A program made the translations under genes and the position numbers. From Isoetes taiwanensis (taxonomy: Eukaryota > Streptophyta > Lycopodiopsida > Isoetales > Isoetaceae), in assembly GCA_021234155.1 (NCBI GenBank), contig JAJEKV010000056.1, forward strand, positions 9,227,488 to 9,291,487: 64,000 nucleotides of DNA, written 5' to 3'. Each line of letters opens with the position of its first letter. Position 1 is the stretch's first letter. This document shows, in pieces, positions 10,553-23,229 of this stretch. The notes beneath the pieces were generated by a model, which ran no database searches, had not been told where the DNA came from, and worked only from the letters and a program-made list of their open reading frames with translations.

Positions 10553-13500
10553 TTAAGAAGTCGAGAGAAATTTTGAGCGTAAGAAAACTTTGGTCTTTGG
10601 TTTTACCATATTAACATGTTTGACTTCTTTGTAGGGTTTGAGTCGGCACCCATTCACGCGGGTAGGCAAAAGGTTTCCATCCAAATCTTGTAGTTGAATA
10701 GAACCATTTTGATATACTTTATGAATTTGGAATGGTCCAAGCCAGCGAATTTTTAATTTTCCTGGATGTTGTTTGTACCTTGAATCGTATAATAAGACCT
10801 TGTCATTGTCTTGGAAATGAAATGATTTTAATTTTCGATCTAACCACGCCTTGCGCCTATCCTTGGATACTTGTTGAGCCCATACTGATTGATGTCGCTT
10901 TTCATCGAGAGCTTCCAGTTGATATAATCTATTTTGAAGTGAAGGTACGTCACTCATTCTATGGTGAATGGCCACCCTTAAGCTTGGGATAATGAACTCA
11001 AATGGTAGGATAGCTTCTATTCCATATGTGAGTTGGAAGGGAGTATGATTTGTAATAGTTTTATATGTTGTTCTGTAAGCCCACAAAACAGCGGGTAACT
11101 TGAGCTCCCAATCTTTCCTTGATGATTCACATACTTTCTTTAAAATGTTAACCAATATTTTATTGGTCGACTCGGCTTGTCCATTAGCACGTGGGTAGTA
11201 TGGCGTGGACTTCTTGTGAGAGATTAAGAAATCTCTGGTGAGAGTTTCAATGGTATCATTTATGAAATGTACACCGCGATCGCTGACAAGTTCAATGGGG
11301 CATCCAAAGCGGGTAATGATTTGATGGTACATGACCTTTGCAACACTTGCTGCTGTATTGTCTTTAAGGGCCTTGGCCTCAGCCCATTTGGTATGATAAT
11401 CCGTGAGTACCAGAATATATTAAGCCCTTGTTTTACTGGCTGGGGGATCCACGGGGCCAACGAAGTCAATACCCCATTTTTCAAAGGGGCCCAATGGTAG
11501 TATAGGTTGTAAGGGCATATGATGTCTTTCTTGTGGTTTACCAGTGCGTTGACAAATATCACAAAGTGAGGCCTCTTTAGAAGCATCTGTAAAAAGGGTT
11601 GGCCACCAAAATCCGGCTTGCAATATCTTTCTTGCCGTTAATTCACCAGCAAAGTGCCCGCCACCAGGACCTTCATGTGCTTGTTTTAGTAGTTCTTGAG
11701 TTTCGTGTGGAAGCACACACCGACGTAGAATATGGTCTTTTCCTTTTTTATATAACTGTCCAGCTATGAGGCAGTATGGTGCTGCTTTTCGAATGAACTC
11801 TTTCTTTCGAGGGACATCTAATTCGGGAGGAAGAGTTCCAGAGGTCAAATATTCTGCGATGCCTGCATACCAAGGTGGGATGGCATTTACTCTAAATAAG
11901 TTAACATCAGGTAGATCATCATATATTCCGGTGGGAGGTTCACCGTTAGTTAATCTTGATAGATGATCAGGTACTGTATGTGAAGTTCCAGGTTTAACAA
12001 CCACTTTAAAATTAAACTCTTGTAGAATGAGCAACCAGCGTGTAATCTGGCCTGTGGTACAAGGTTTATTTATTAGATACAACAAGGCCTGGTGATCCAC
12101 ATAGAAAATAAAGTAATTCCCGAGAAGATAATGACGAAACTTTTGAACAGCAAAAACCATTGCTAAACCTTCACGTTCAGTAGTTGTATAGTTTCTTTCA
12201 GCCTCATTTAACTGTTTGCTTGCATAGTAAATTGGTTGATCCTTGTTACCGTCTTTTCTTTGTGCTAACACAACTCCTAAAGCAGTTTTGGAAGCATCTG
12301 TATGAACATGGAATTCCTGATCCCATTGAGGTGATATAAGTATAGGGGCAGAAGCCAGAATATGCTTTAACGCCTCAAAAGCTTTTTGACATTGATCTGT
12401 CCAAATGTATTTCTTTTGAGGACTTGTGAGCTCAGTTAACGGGGTCGCCACTTCTGAAATCTTTGCACCGAACTTTTTATAGTAATTTATCTTTCCCAAA
12501 AATCTTCTCAAATGTGTGATGTTTGCAGGAGGAGGCATGTCTAGTATCACTTTAATTTTACTTGGATCCGTCATTAAGCCATCTTTGCAAACTACATGAC
12601 CCAAAAGCATGCCATGTGTGACCAGGAAGACACACTTCTCTGGGTTTAAAGACACTCCATATTGGCGACATCGTTTGAAGCACCGTTCTAATTTAGCAAC
12701 GTGGTCATCCATGGTACTGAAAACTGTAAAATCATCTAAGAAGATCTCCATGAAATCTCCAATGAAACTTTTAAAGACTTGAAGCATTACTCGTTGGAAA
12801 AGGGATGGAGCATTAGTTAGCCCAAAGGGCATAACTTTATAGGCATAAGTACCAAATTGCGTGATAAAAGTCGTTTTTAATTGGTCATCAGGGTGAATTT
12901 TAATTTGATTATAACCTGAAAAACCGTCCATAAATGAGTAACATTGGTGACCTGCAACGTTTTCTAAAACTTGATCTGTAAAAGGCAATGGAAAATGGTC
13001 TCTTTCAGTCACGGCATTTAATCTACGGAAATCTACACAAACGCGTAGTTTTCCATTTTTCTTTTTAACCACAACTATGGGTGAGACCCAATCACTCGTC
13101 TCCACTTCAAAAATAAAATCAGCTTGAAGCAACTTTTCTAATTCTTCTTTGACATTCATAGCGTAGTTTGGATTTAATCGGTATGCTCGTTGATACACTG
13201 GCGTAATGTTTGGCAACAAGGGAATTTTCATTTGACAAATTGCAGGATTAATGCCTCGCAAATCCTCGTATGACCATGCAAATATGTCTTTATACTCATG
13301 TAGAAGGTGAGTAGCTTTTAAATGAATATGTGAGGGCAAATTTTTTCCCAGATGCACATTTTGTGGATTATCTCTCGTGCCCAAATTAAGCTCTTCAGTT
13401 TCAGGTGTGTTAAGATATGGACGAAGATTTCCATGTTGTAAGGTATGAGCTTGTAATGGTTTAATTTCAGTTTGCCCCATGTTGGTTTCTGTAAATGCTG

Positions 13501-15568
13501 TCGGAAAATCCGAGATAACTTCAACCATATAGCATGATTCACCTTCGATCTCTGAATACACATTAACATTGTAAAAATCCTCATCATCCTCATACTCTTT
13601 GTAAATGTCTTCATCATCTTCACTATCTGAGAAAATAATCTCATTATCTATAGTGGTTGTAATACCCGTGGGCAAGTCAATCTTGGAAGTTTTTCCTTGC
13701 TTTGTTAATTGGAGAGTGTTATTGGACCAATCATGCATTGCCCTTGCTTCACGTAACCAAGGCCTGCCCAATAGGAGTTCATAGTCTTGAATACGACTTT
13801 GAGTATCCAAGATAACAAAATCTTGTTGGAACTCAAGGTCTCCCACTATGAAATTTACTGCTCTAACGAGTCCCAATGGCTCCACCTTACGATGATCGGC
13901 CACTTTAATATCGAATGGCGATTTTACCATTTTATCTAATTTCAACTGCTTCCGCAGTGCATTTGTCATTATATTCACACTAGCACCTCCATCGATAGGC
14001 ACTCGATGAATGTCTTTTCCTTTAATTTGAACTAAAACAATTGGATTTTGTTTGTCCAATGGTTCAGTTTTTAGCGTAGACATTACATCTTTTTGGTAAC
14101 AGAGTTCCTTTGGTATGCCAAGACCTGGCATGTATTTAATGAGCATTGGTAAAGGAATGTCAATCCTAGTATCCTGAATTTGTTTTCCTAGTGCCTCTAG
14201 TTCTTCTCCTTCATTTGGATCTATTGGTTGGAACGCCTTAAAGTCTGGAAAATGTTTAGCTACAAGTCTAAGAGACACAGGGACTTGTAATCTTTGCAAT
14301 TGATTTTTCAATATGCTGATATCCTGACCAGGTATTTCCAATGGAAGGTGAGATTCTGTTTCTTGCATTTCTTTGATTTGATGTCGGGTGTTGGCATATG
14401 TTTCAACTTCATCTTCAATATCAGGATAAGGCTTAAGTTTTTTTTTGGATGTATGTTTAGGCATCTCAAAAATCTCAATCCCCTCTTTTAGTGCTCGTTG
14501 GCGCGTAACGACATTAACACCCATCGTATCTCCCTTATGCTCCAACGAAACGATTCTCGCATCTTCACTGTCCTTAGTTTGATTTTTTTGTGGGGATTGT
14601 ATAATTTTTCCCCGATTCATTTTATTTTTGCAATCTCGAGAGATATGGCCTTTCTCTCCACATTTCCAGCATTCAATTCCCTTTTGGTCCTTACCATTAG
14701 ATAGTTCAGCCATGCTCACAGCATAAGCCGGAATACTTTTCTCTTTTGCCTTATTGTTGAAGTAGCAATCTTTTGTATCGTGGTTATTCCGTTCACAAAT
14801 GTGACAATATCTTGTTTCCAGTACTGTTCTACATTCATTTGAATAATGCCCAGGTTTAGAACACCGGGAACACCAAATGTAACTTCGTTTTTGTTCACTC
14901 TGAACAATTCGTTTTAGCTTCTCTTCCATATTTTGTTGCAATCTGCCTTGCATATCCCCGATTTCTTGGTTCACCCTTTTATGAACCAAGCTTTCTAATT
15001 CTGGTTTTCCATGCTTATCAGCACCCAGAATCCCATTTAATATTGCAGCTTTCTTTACTGCTTTCTCCAAAGTGTTTGGATCATCCATCTGTAATTGTTG
15101 TTTTATCCTTCCTTGAAACCCATCCACAAACCATGATACAATATCTGTCTCATGTGGTTTGGGATCTAATTGACTTGCTAAATCTGTAATTCGAGTTGCA
15201 AAAGTCAATGGAGCTTCTCCAGGCTTAATTTGCAAAGCCTTTAATTCATCTTTGATCTGTTTGTATGTAGGAGCAACATGATAGGCTTTCAGAAAGATCT
15301 CTTTAATCTCCTGCCAAGTTCTCTTATTGTCCATGTTACGTAGTAGCCAATCTGCTGGTCTACCTTCCAAGGTAGTTGGAAACAACGTGATTCTTTCTAG
15401 GTCACTATCTTGACCATTTGAAGAGCTTATGAGCTCGAATTGCTTCACATAAATATCAGCCTGAGTTTGGGCTGCTTTACCTGCACCATACTTAGGGTAT
15501 GGTATTTTGGATGTGCTCATTGTGAATATATGCATCTTTCTAGGGTTTGCAATCCAATACATTGCCAT
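10553..15568 (-). pseudogene. Element A gag-pol polyprotein, one in-frame stop
   Basis: A Ty3-type polyprotein of about 1,670 codons. The open frame begins at 15568; the likely start is the ATG of MSTSKIPY a little inside. The order is gag, with three CCHC zinc knuckles (CSRCSKPGHYSNEC, CHICERNNHDTKDC, CWKCGEKGHISRDC); aspartic protease (PIDGGASVNIM, about residue 525); reverse transcriptase (YKVMPFGL and FLDDF, about 943); RNase H with all four acidic positions (TDAS, TEREG, YVDHQ, VPDHL); and integrase with its zinc finger and core. A TAA at 11420-11422, between TRA and YILVLTDY of the integrase, is the only break; the frame reopens at once and continues to 10553. Everything else looks intact, so the element died recently or relies on readthrough. 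Confidence 0.92.
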
Positions 15569-16570
15569 TATGTTACTTAGCCGAAGAGAGAGAATCTATT
15601 ATATACCAATCCGGACTACCCATTCCAATCATCACGGCCTTCGAAATATCATACCAATACACGTTTTCAAGTTTCGATCGTGCATCGGGATCCCAACCAA
15701 CCATACTGCGGAATCGAGAGGACCTCGCAGAAGCGCAGCCATCTTATCCGCTAAACGACACGGCAATACAACGCACGGGACTCCTCATACCAGCCAGTTG
15801 GCGCGAGAGAGGACAGCCTTTAGGAGCAGCAGGGAACCCAAAAAACGCCGGACCTCCGAATCTGAGCTATTGGTTCTCATCAAATGTTACCTCCTAATCA
15901 ACGACGAGATTTTTTATCACTTTTTGCATGTCCCCGGAAGATTCGAGTAGGTGCAAATTCTCCCAGTTTGTGACCCACCATACGGTCTGAGTCTCTCCTA
16001 CTGCATATCCTCCACACCCAGCTCCTGCGGGTGGTCCTCCCGCTTCCACGCAATCAACCCCCCCATAACCTGTATGTTGTATATCTGGAAGAATCTCCGA
16101 AGACCTTTCCTGTTTAAGTTTATTTTCTTCTCTCTTTATGTGTCTATGAGTTCTCTCTTCTTCCTGTTTTTTCCTTTTCACCTCTTGTCTCCTTCTTTGC
16201 TCTTGAATTTCTTTATATCCTCTCATTCATAGCCCAAACCATTACTTGAGCAATTATGAGGCCGTTTTGTTTAAGAATATACCAAATAACCCTCTTTGGA
16301 TCTTAGTTCTGTGCGCAGAAATGTTCTGGACAGCAACTAGTCACCATATATCCAAAGCTAGTTAGACTTGGAATTTGGCTTTGAAATTTAGTATACTGGT
16401 AGAACATTGATAGAAGTATGTTGCAGCAAAATTTTAGCGCCAAATACAAAAGATAGCTTGGTCATTTACAGGTCTGATATACACTAATATGCGCAGAAAT
16501 TTTCGAACTAGAGATAATTTAATGGCCATTTAAGTGGATCTCAACGATCTTTAATTTTGATTGATGCTTT
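15569..16570 (-). other. Element A leader between primer site and gag
   Basis: About 1 kb of untranslated leader. It holds one open frame of about 110 codons on the element strand (16226-15894), with a very basic, glutamate-rich start ([14 protein letters not shown]) and a glycine-rich middle. I recognise no domain, and the frame is not fused to gag, so it may be chance. Confidence 0.4.
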
Positions 16571-16587
16571 CCCCGGCATCGGCGCCA
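16571..16587 (-). other. Element A primer binding site (tRNA-Asp type)
   Basis: Minus-strand TGGCGCCGATGCCGGGG begins three bases inside the 5' LTR end. It matches the 3' end of plant tRNA-Asp, as used by many Athila/Tat-type elements, with one difference from the usual GTTG. Confidence 0.88.
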
Positions 16588-16590
16588 AAA

Positions 16591-17403
16591 TGTTAAAGGA
16601 ATCTATCTATTGTCACCTTCCTTAACATTCATCATACACTTAATCAAACTTCACATACATATCCAGGGCTTAAGCATCAATTAAATTACTAGTTGAGAAA
16701 CTTACATACCAGCTCATTCATCATAGCCATTAATTTAGTAAAGTCTAAATCAGAACTCTCCATTGATGCTAAAGCTACATCCAAAGTTTCCATGAAATGT
16801 TTCTGGAAGAATATATCATTCACAAATTAGTTTCTGAGTTGCATAAGACAGAGAAATCAACAATGTAAGAGAATGTAAGGAAAGGGCAAAACTTGCCCTT
16901 TCAAGAAGGATTGTAAGTATTTAGGTCTTCATTCCTGCTGCAAATCCCTCTTCATAATCGGTGCTGGACATCCTGATGATTGCCATAGAACCAGTATATG
17001 TCTGCTCCAGAATCTGATCGCTTCCTCTCCGCTCTTCTCCGTGCCTCTCAAAACTGTCCCTTCCTCCTTTTCAACGTAGCCCAAGAGGTGTCATCCCTCC
17101 ACCGTTGGATTATCTTATTACATCTCCACCTCTCATTCTTTTTAAGACTTTTATATCCTATATATTCTAATGCAAATAATACTAACATGGTTTTATATAA
17201 ATTTGTTCCATGGTCAACCCATGGTCGTTATTGAGTAAGGTTGGTCAAACCATGGTCATTACTATTGTTTAATGGGACATTTTATATTTCTTCGACGTTT
17301 CTTAAAATGATTGCCATAATCTTCGGTGTCTTCGTCCTCACTGTCGTCGTATATTAAATGCATTAATGATGTATTTTCGATGTCTTGGTCTAACACCTTA
17401 TCA
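16591..17403 (-). repeat. Element A, 5' LTR
   Basis: 813 bp, plus-strand ends TGTTAAAG and CCTTATCA, nearly identical to 7516-8344. It carries a vestigial copy of the third gene's C-terminal codons. Its outer border abuts TSD GGCTG at 17404-17408. Confidence 0.93.
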
Positions 17404-17554
17404 GGCTGATTTTCCTGTGAGAAGGGGAAATGCTGCATCAAGCTGTTGATTTAATAATTCTAGCTTCTCGAACTTTGGATCAAGCTCTTGGCATTTCTTT
17501 TTAGTTCCTTCAATGAGGGCCCTATCTTCTGACAGTCTCTCTTCATAGCCTTTG
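17404..17554 (-). pseudogene. HG gene, segment between elements A and C
   Basis: About 150 bp of HG exon left between two retrotransposons. On the minus strand it reads GYEERLSEDRALIEG, KCQELDPKFEKLELLNQQLD and LLTGKSA, a heptad-like, charged helix typical of a coiled coil. It joins in frame to 28521 upstream (LDAK into GYEER) and to 7510 downstream once both elements are removed. TSD GGCTG of element A is at 17404-17408 and TSD CTTTG of element C at 17550-17554. Confidence 0.75.
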
Positions 17555-19998
17555 TGTTGCCTGGCTATAGCAGGCAACATATAAAAGATTTGAAGGCTAA
17601 AGTTTGAAGACCAAAAGATGCTGATGAAGAACCCAAAGGATGACTTTAAGTCAAGACACAAGTTCACAACTCAAACTCCAAAGATTGAATGCATTCTCTA
17701 GCTCTGAAGGCACTTGTGAAGTTTGGAAGACCCCATGAAGATGGCAAGCTATGATATGGTATTTATCTCTCTCATGTTGTGATAACTCTCTATTTGCCTT
17801 TTGTTTCATCATACCATCATCCTTTATCCTATTTTTTCACCTTCCTTGCCTTTTCACATCCTATACCATCATGTATCACATATGTAGCCATTGTTTCATA
17901 GTTGACCTACCATTACCTAGGGCACATTTTCCAAGGAAGTTGTCAAACCTAAAAGTTGCCTAGCATCAAGTTCTATATCATCATTTTCATCTCATGCTTT
18001 GCCATCCCATCATCACACACTTCATACCAAGTAGCTAAAGCAAAAAAACATATGTGCTAAGCACAAAAAACACAAAAAAGCACAAAAATGCCTAGTCACC
18101 ATCTCTAAGTGACATGGCGTGATGACTAGACATACATGTCATCACCTCCAAAGCTACTTTGGTCCACTCATCATTGCCACTTTCATGTCTCATTCATCAT
18201 GATGCCACCTAAGCACCAAATTTCCACATCATCACATCACTCCACATCATCAAATGATGACTAGGCAAGTTTTGACCAAACTCAAAAATTGGTCAACCTA
18301 ATGATCAAATTACCTTGGGAAGTGAACCTACTAGCCTTGTTTACCCTAGTTGACCCATTTTCACCTTTCTACTACATCTTCACCTATTGCCACCTTTTTT
18401 ACCCAAAAAGAAAAAACAATGTGCTCTATTCATCAAGATGAAGATTTCATGTCATAAAGCACAAAAAAATATGTCCTCTTGACCTTTGAAAATCCAAAAA
18501 AGACCTTGTTTTGACCTAGATATTGAAGACATTGGGAAACGTGCCTCATTGAAAAATTGGCAAAACCTACCTACATCTACCCCCCATCTATCTACCCTCT
18601 CATCCTCTGCCAAGTGGCGTCCCCCCTGGCATGCCAAGTCGAAACACGAGCCGAGCTTGGCGTGGGAGGAGACCACGTAATCAAGAAAATAGAAAATGGA
18701 TCTGTATTTATACCTTGACATATTTTTTCATTCAGACCTGTGGGATATATCGGACTGAACCCTAAAATTTGAATTCGCCAAGAAACTTCCATTCTGTTGA
18801 GCCAAACGAAGTAATCATTGCCTCTGTTGGTCGATTTTGTCCTACTCCACCTAAAGAACAGTTGAATTAAACCAAAACCGGAGCCTTGATTGCGAATTTG
18901 CCAAGATCCGGCCGGAAACAAGGGATTTTAAAAAAGGGGTTTGTTCTACTGAAATTTTTCGAGGGCCATAAGCGGATTTGAAGACCAGGAACGTGAAATC
19001 GTGACGTCTACAGAGCTTGCAGAAGATCCTCCTGCTTCGGAAATCAAGATCTGAGGCATATATGATAAAATATCCTTGAATCTTTTTGAAACTTGAAGTT
19101 TATTTTGATTGAGCTATTCTTGGGTGATCTAGTCGGACATTCTTGAATACCTTGTGCTGTGAATTTGTTGTTTTGACTTAATGAAAATCGGAATTTGGGA
19201 AAAGACTGTGTAAAACAATGATTGAACTCATTTTGCTCTGCATTGTCATTTACAATTAAGCATAAAGGAATTGAGCGGAATGCAACTAGTGTTTGTTTAA
19301 GTTAGAAAATAGAATTGAGACGACTTGCAGAGTATATGTCCTGTGAAGAAGACTAAAAATAGATTTTTCTTCGAATCATCTGTTAGTTGTAGGCGTTGTT
19401 AGCATCCAAGCAACCATTAGAAGCATCAGTAGTGAATATTAAGAGCAAAGAAAACAAAAGAAAGGGGATTGACAATCAGAGTGCAAAGGCTGTTGCAAAT
19501 ATTGCCATAGAAACTCTGGCAACGCATGTTACAGCAAGAATTTAGGCTTTGGTTGAATCAAGTGAGCATATGCACGTGACCTACAGGAGCATATCCAAGT
19601 GTGGGAATTCGTCTCTACCCTAGAAGATCATTGTTTAGCATTTGGCAAAATCGAGCTCGCTGTCTAGGCCATTGACCAAAAATTGACCCAGTCAGGAAGT
19701 TGATTTGTGAGAAATCTGTAAGCACTTTGCCTGTAGACTTTACACAACAGTTTTCTGGAGTTGGCTAGCATACTTTGGTAAAGATTTCAAGTGCCTTTGA
19801 AATAGATGCATGGTTTGGTGAATGTTTGAGTGCTGCTAGTTTCTTTTGCTTCAGGGATTCTAGTGGATTTGGTATTTCCTTGCAAATTCAGAGATGTCTT
19901 GCAGTGCAGATTGATCACCTCAAGTGATCTGGAGGTCCTGACCATCAAAACACCTTTGTGAGGCCCCAGTTGGAGACCACCCAGGATAATCTCCAACA
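17555..19998 (+). repeat. Element C, 5' LTR
   Basis: 2,444 bp, TG...CA ends. It starts with a short hairpin, TTGCCTGGCTATAGCAGGCAA. No coding capacity recognised; poly-A-rich short repeats occur near 18045-18085. Confidence 0.94.
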
Positions 19999-20001
19999 TT
20001 T

Positions 20002-20019
20002 TGGAGGTCCTACCGAGAT
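20002..20019 (+). other. Element C primer binding site (tRNA-Gln type)
   Basis: TGGAGGTCCTACCGAGAT starts three bases after the 5' LTR. From memory it is the complement of the 3' end of plant tRNA-Gln. Confidence 0.75.
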
Positions 20020-20125
20020 CTATCCCTCCTGGAAACCAAGAACTCACCTGGAAATAGAGAAAAAACATGCCTCCAAGTAGGAGAAGTGAGCGCATCAAGC
20101 TCCGTAACCCCTCGATCCCATTGGA

Positions 20126-23100
20126 ATGCCCAGTTCAAGCAATATGCCTCCTAATTTGACTCTGCCTCCTATTTTTGAACTGAACCTGCCAATTACTCCT
20201 CCTATTTTCGAGCCCAGCATGAATGCCAATCAATTCTTGAAGACATTTGAAGACTACTACAAAGATTATGGTAATAAGAAAGGTTGTAAGTTCTCTGAGT
20301 TTGTGAAATGTATGAAATCTAGTGAACCTGAAGCATGGTGTGAACATGTTACTACTGTTATGGGTACTAACACTTATGAGAGTCTTGTGGAACAGTTCTT
20401 GAGCAGGTTTGGAAAGTCACAAGACCACAAGAGCTTGCCAATGAGCTTCAAACTTTCTGCATTCGAAGTGGCGAGAGCATCAACCAATACGTTGAAAGAT
20501 TCAGTGCCTACCTTAGAAAGTGCCAAAGGAGTCATATCCCTACTCCATCTCTCTTCTTTGTAGCTGCTTTTATCAAAGGTCTAGTTCCTAGGCCAAGAAT
20601 TCACAAGAAAATGCTTAGGATCCAAAACCAAGAGGGTTTTGATTCTATACACAAAGCCTTTGCCAAAGCTACTTCTATATCTGCAGAACTATCTTTCCTA
20701 CCTGACACATGCCACACACATGTCTCTGATCCTTTCTATCCTGATTATGAACAAGAGCCTGTGTATGCTGTGAAGGAAAAAAGAAAAGCCAAGGTTGAGG
20801 AAGAAGCTCAACCCAATGAATCAAAAGCTGAGATGGTCAAGATGGCTGAAACTATAGCAGAGTTGACTAAGCAACTCATGGAGATGAAAAATAACATAAA
20901 AACTTATCCATCCTGCATTCATTGCACCAAGAATACTCACCCTAGTGACATTTGTTATTACAGGGCTTGCTTGAAGTGTGGAAAGAAAGGTCATTATGGA
21001 AAGGTTTGCCCAGTGTGCAAGTTCTGCAAAGAGATTGGCCATTATGAGGATAGATGCTTGGTGAAGGAGTATTTGGAGAAACAAGAACAAGGGAAAAAAG
21101 CTGAAACTAGTGCATCTGTAAGATTCTTGGAAGAAGAAGCACTCCAGGAAGCAGTCATGGCAGTACAAACTAGAGCTATGGCTGAGAACAAGAAGGATGC
21201 AAACTCAGGTCAGTACCAAGAGAAAGAAATTCAAAGAGAAGATCAAGCTTATCAGGTAATAGCTCCTGCTCCTGCTGAAAGATTCCAGAGAAAAGATAAA
21301 GATTTGGATGACTTTGAACATATTCTTAAGAATTCTAAGGTGACTTTAGATTTATTAACTCTGTTGAGGATTGCTCCTAGCTATAGGCAGAAAGTAATCA
21401 ACTCTAGTAGTGTAGAAACAGTTTCTTTTGCTTCTGAAATCGTACTAACTCAGGAAGAGGAAGACCCTGGTGCCTTTACATGTTCAGCAAAAATTGGTGC
21501 TCATCAACTTCCTAGAGTTTTGTTAGATGGTGGTTCTTCTTTGAATGTGATGCCTCAGCATATAATGCAAAGATGTGGTTTGAAGATCACAAAACCTTCA
21601 CCTATGGTGTTAAGATCATTTTCTAATGCTAAAATCATGCCTTTAGGTGTTGTTACAGATGTGCCAGTGGAAACTGAAGGGATTGTGGTTCAAGCCAGTT
21701 TTTTTGTGGTTGCTTTCGAGTTTGGCAACAGCACTACTGACATCTATGACTTGTTACTTGGCAGAAGATGGATGTCTACAGTTGATGCCAGACCTGTATG
21801 GTCAAAAGGAGAGTGTACCATATCTGATGGGGTTAAAAAGACAACTCTCTACAACAAGTCCGGGAGTACTAATATCTGTAGTTTTTTGGAAGAGGAAATG
21901 CTCGAACAAAGCACCATGGGATTCTATAAACTGCCTTTAGCTATGGATCTTCTAGATGAACTAGTACCCTCTTACTCTTCTAACTCAGTAGATCACAAGA
22001 ATTCTGGTGTCATCTGGTTTGATGGTGGAATATCTGTTAAGCTAGGAGTGGCATCTTCTTCTGCTATAATCAAAGATTGTGCTAACAGATTGCTTTCAAA
22101 AGTTGGCAGGATACATGTTGGCATAACCTCCAACATGGCTGAGTACAGAGCCCTTTTGGCTGGCTTGCAAGAAGCTATTTCATTAGGACTAACAGAAGTA
22201 ACCATTTATGGTGACTCTCAATTGATATGCAGGCAGGTAAATGGTGAGTATCAAGCCAAGAACCAAGAAATGCAGTTGCTGAAAGAAGAAGCCTTGAGCT
22301 GGCTGAACAAATTTAACAAATGGAGTTTGAATTACATACCAAGGGATGAAAATTGTGAAGCAGATGCCCTATGCAGAAGTGTGTTGCTGGATTACCTTGC
22401 TGAAGGAGCTATCAAAGAGGAAGAGTTGGAACATGAAGAGATTGCACAACTACATCCCATTCTGGTAATAGATGCTCAGCAAGAGAAAGAGGTAAAGGAA
22501 CTGACTATTACCAAGAATGATGAGATTAGAACTCTGTTTCTAGGAGACATGTTTAAGACTCAGAAAGAAGCATCATTACAAGAATTTTTTGAAGAATGGA
22601 AAGATGTGTTTGCATGGGATTACACAGAGTTGGTAGGTGTAAAAACTGAGATATGTGAATTTGAAATAAAGATGAAAGGAGGAACTAAACCTGTCATGCA
22701 AAAACTGAGAAAGATAAATAGATCCTTGCTAACTTTGATCAGAGAAGAATTATTAAAGATGAAAGAAGCTGAAGTTATCACTGAGATAACAAACCCTGAA
22801 TGGCTGTCATGCATAGTGCCTGTTGAAAAAAAGAACAAAACCATACGCATATGCATAGATTATAGAGACCTTAATAAGGCTACTGTAAAAGACTGTTATC
22901 CACTCCCCTTTCTAGAAGAGGTGCTTCATGCAACTGCTGGTAAAGAGATTTATTCATTTCTAGATGGATTTTCAGGTTTTAATCAGATTAAAATCAAGGA
23001 AGCAGACCAAGCTAAGACCTCCTTCATAACCCCTTGGGGAACCTTTGCCATGCAAAAAATGCCCTTTGGATTGATGAATGCATCTGCTACATTCCAAAGG

Positions 23101-23208
23101 GCTATGGATAAAATCTTTCAAAGCATGCCTCTTGATAAATTTAGGGTGTTTCTTGATGACCTTTGCCTAGGAACACCGGGAGAGCAACACATGAAACTTC
23201 ATTTGTGA
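20126..23208 (+). pseudogene. Element C gag - protease - archaeal-type RNase H - RT
   Basis: A gag opening at 20126 is broken by a one-base frameshift near 20415; the other frame continues into the open frame 20611-23208 (865 codons). That frame has three CCHC knuckles (CIHCTKNTHPSDIC, CLKCGKKGHYGKVC, CKFCKEIGHYEDRC) and protease VLLDGGSSLNVM (about residue 306). Next comes an RNase H domain with D471 (WFDGG), E511 (AEYRALL), D535 (YGDSQL) and D585 (EADALCR), which is the archaeal/plant type, not the ordinary Ty3 type. RT follows with MPFGLMNA and FLDDL (D849, D850). The frame stops just after the RT active site; coding resumes in another frame (NPKKCIFLCSKGELLGH), so a frameshift and perhaps a small loss lie at 23200-23330. 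The position of the extra RNase H before RT is unusual. Confidence 0.9.
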
Positions 23209-23229
23209 TTATGAGTCGTGCAAGGGGGA

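Larger units (their letters stand above)
7516..17403 (-). mobile_element. Element A: complete Ty3 LTR retrotransposon, non-chromovirus, with a third gene
   Basis: A 9.9-kb element on the minus strand. It has LTRs at both ends (plus-strand ends TG and CA; the left copy has TC for TG), a tRNA-Asp type primer site, a gag-pol polyprotein with one in-frame stop, a third gene after pol, a polypurine tract and a 5-bp TSD GGCTG. The RT-RNH-IN order and the lack of a chromodomain place it near the Athila/Tat side of the family; this is by motif comparison only. The LTRs differ by roughly 1% plus one 16-bp indel, so the insertion is young. It sits inside an exon of HG, 142 bp from element C. Confidence 0.93.

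Noticed and set aside
15700-15780. tRNA-like sequence in the element A leader (minus strand TTAGCGGATAAG)
   Set aside because: Only an A-box-like stretch; no T arm or closing acceptor stem.
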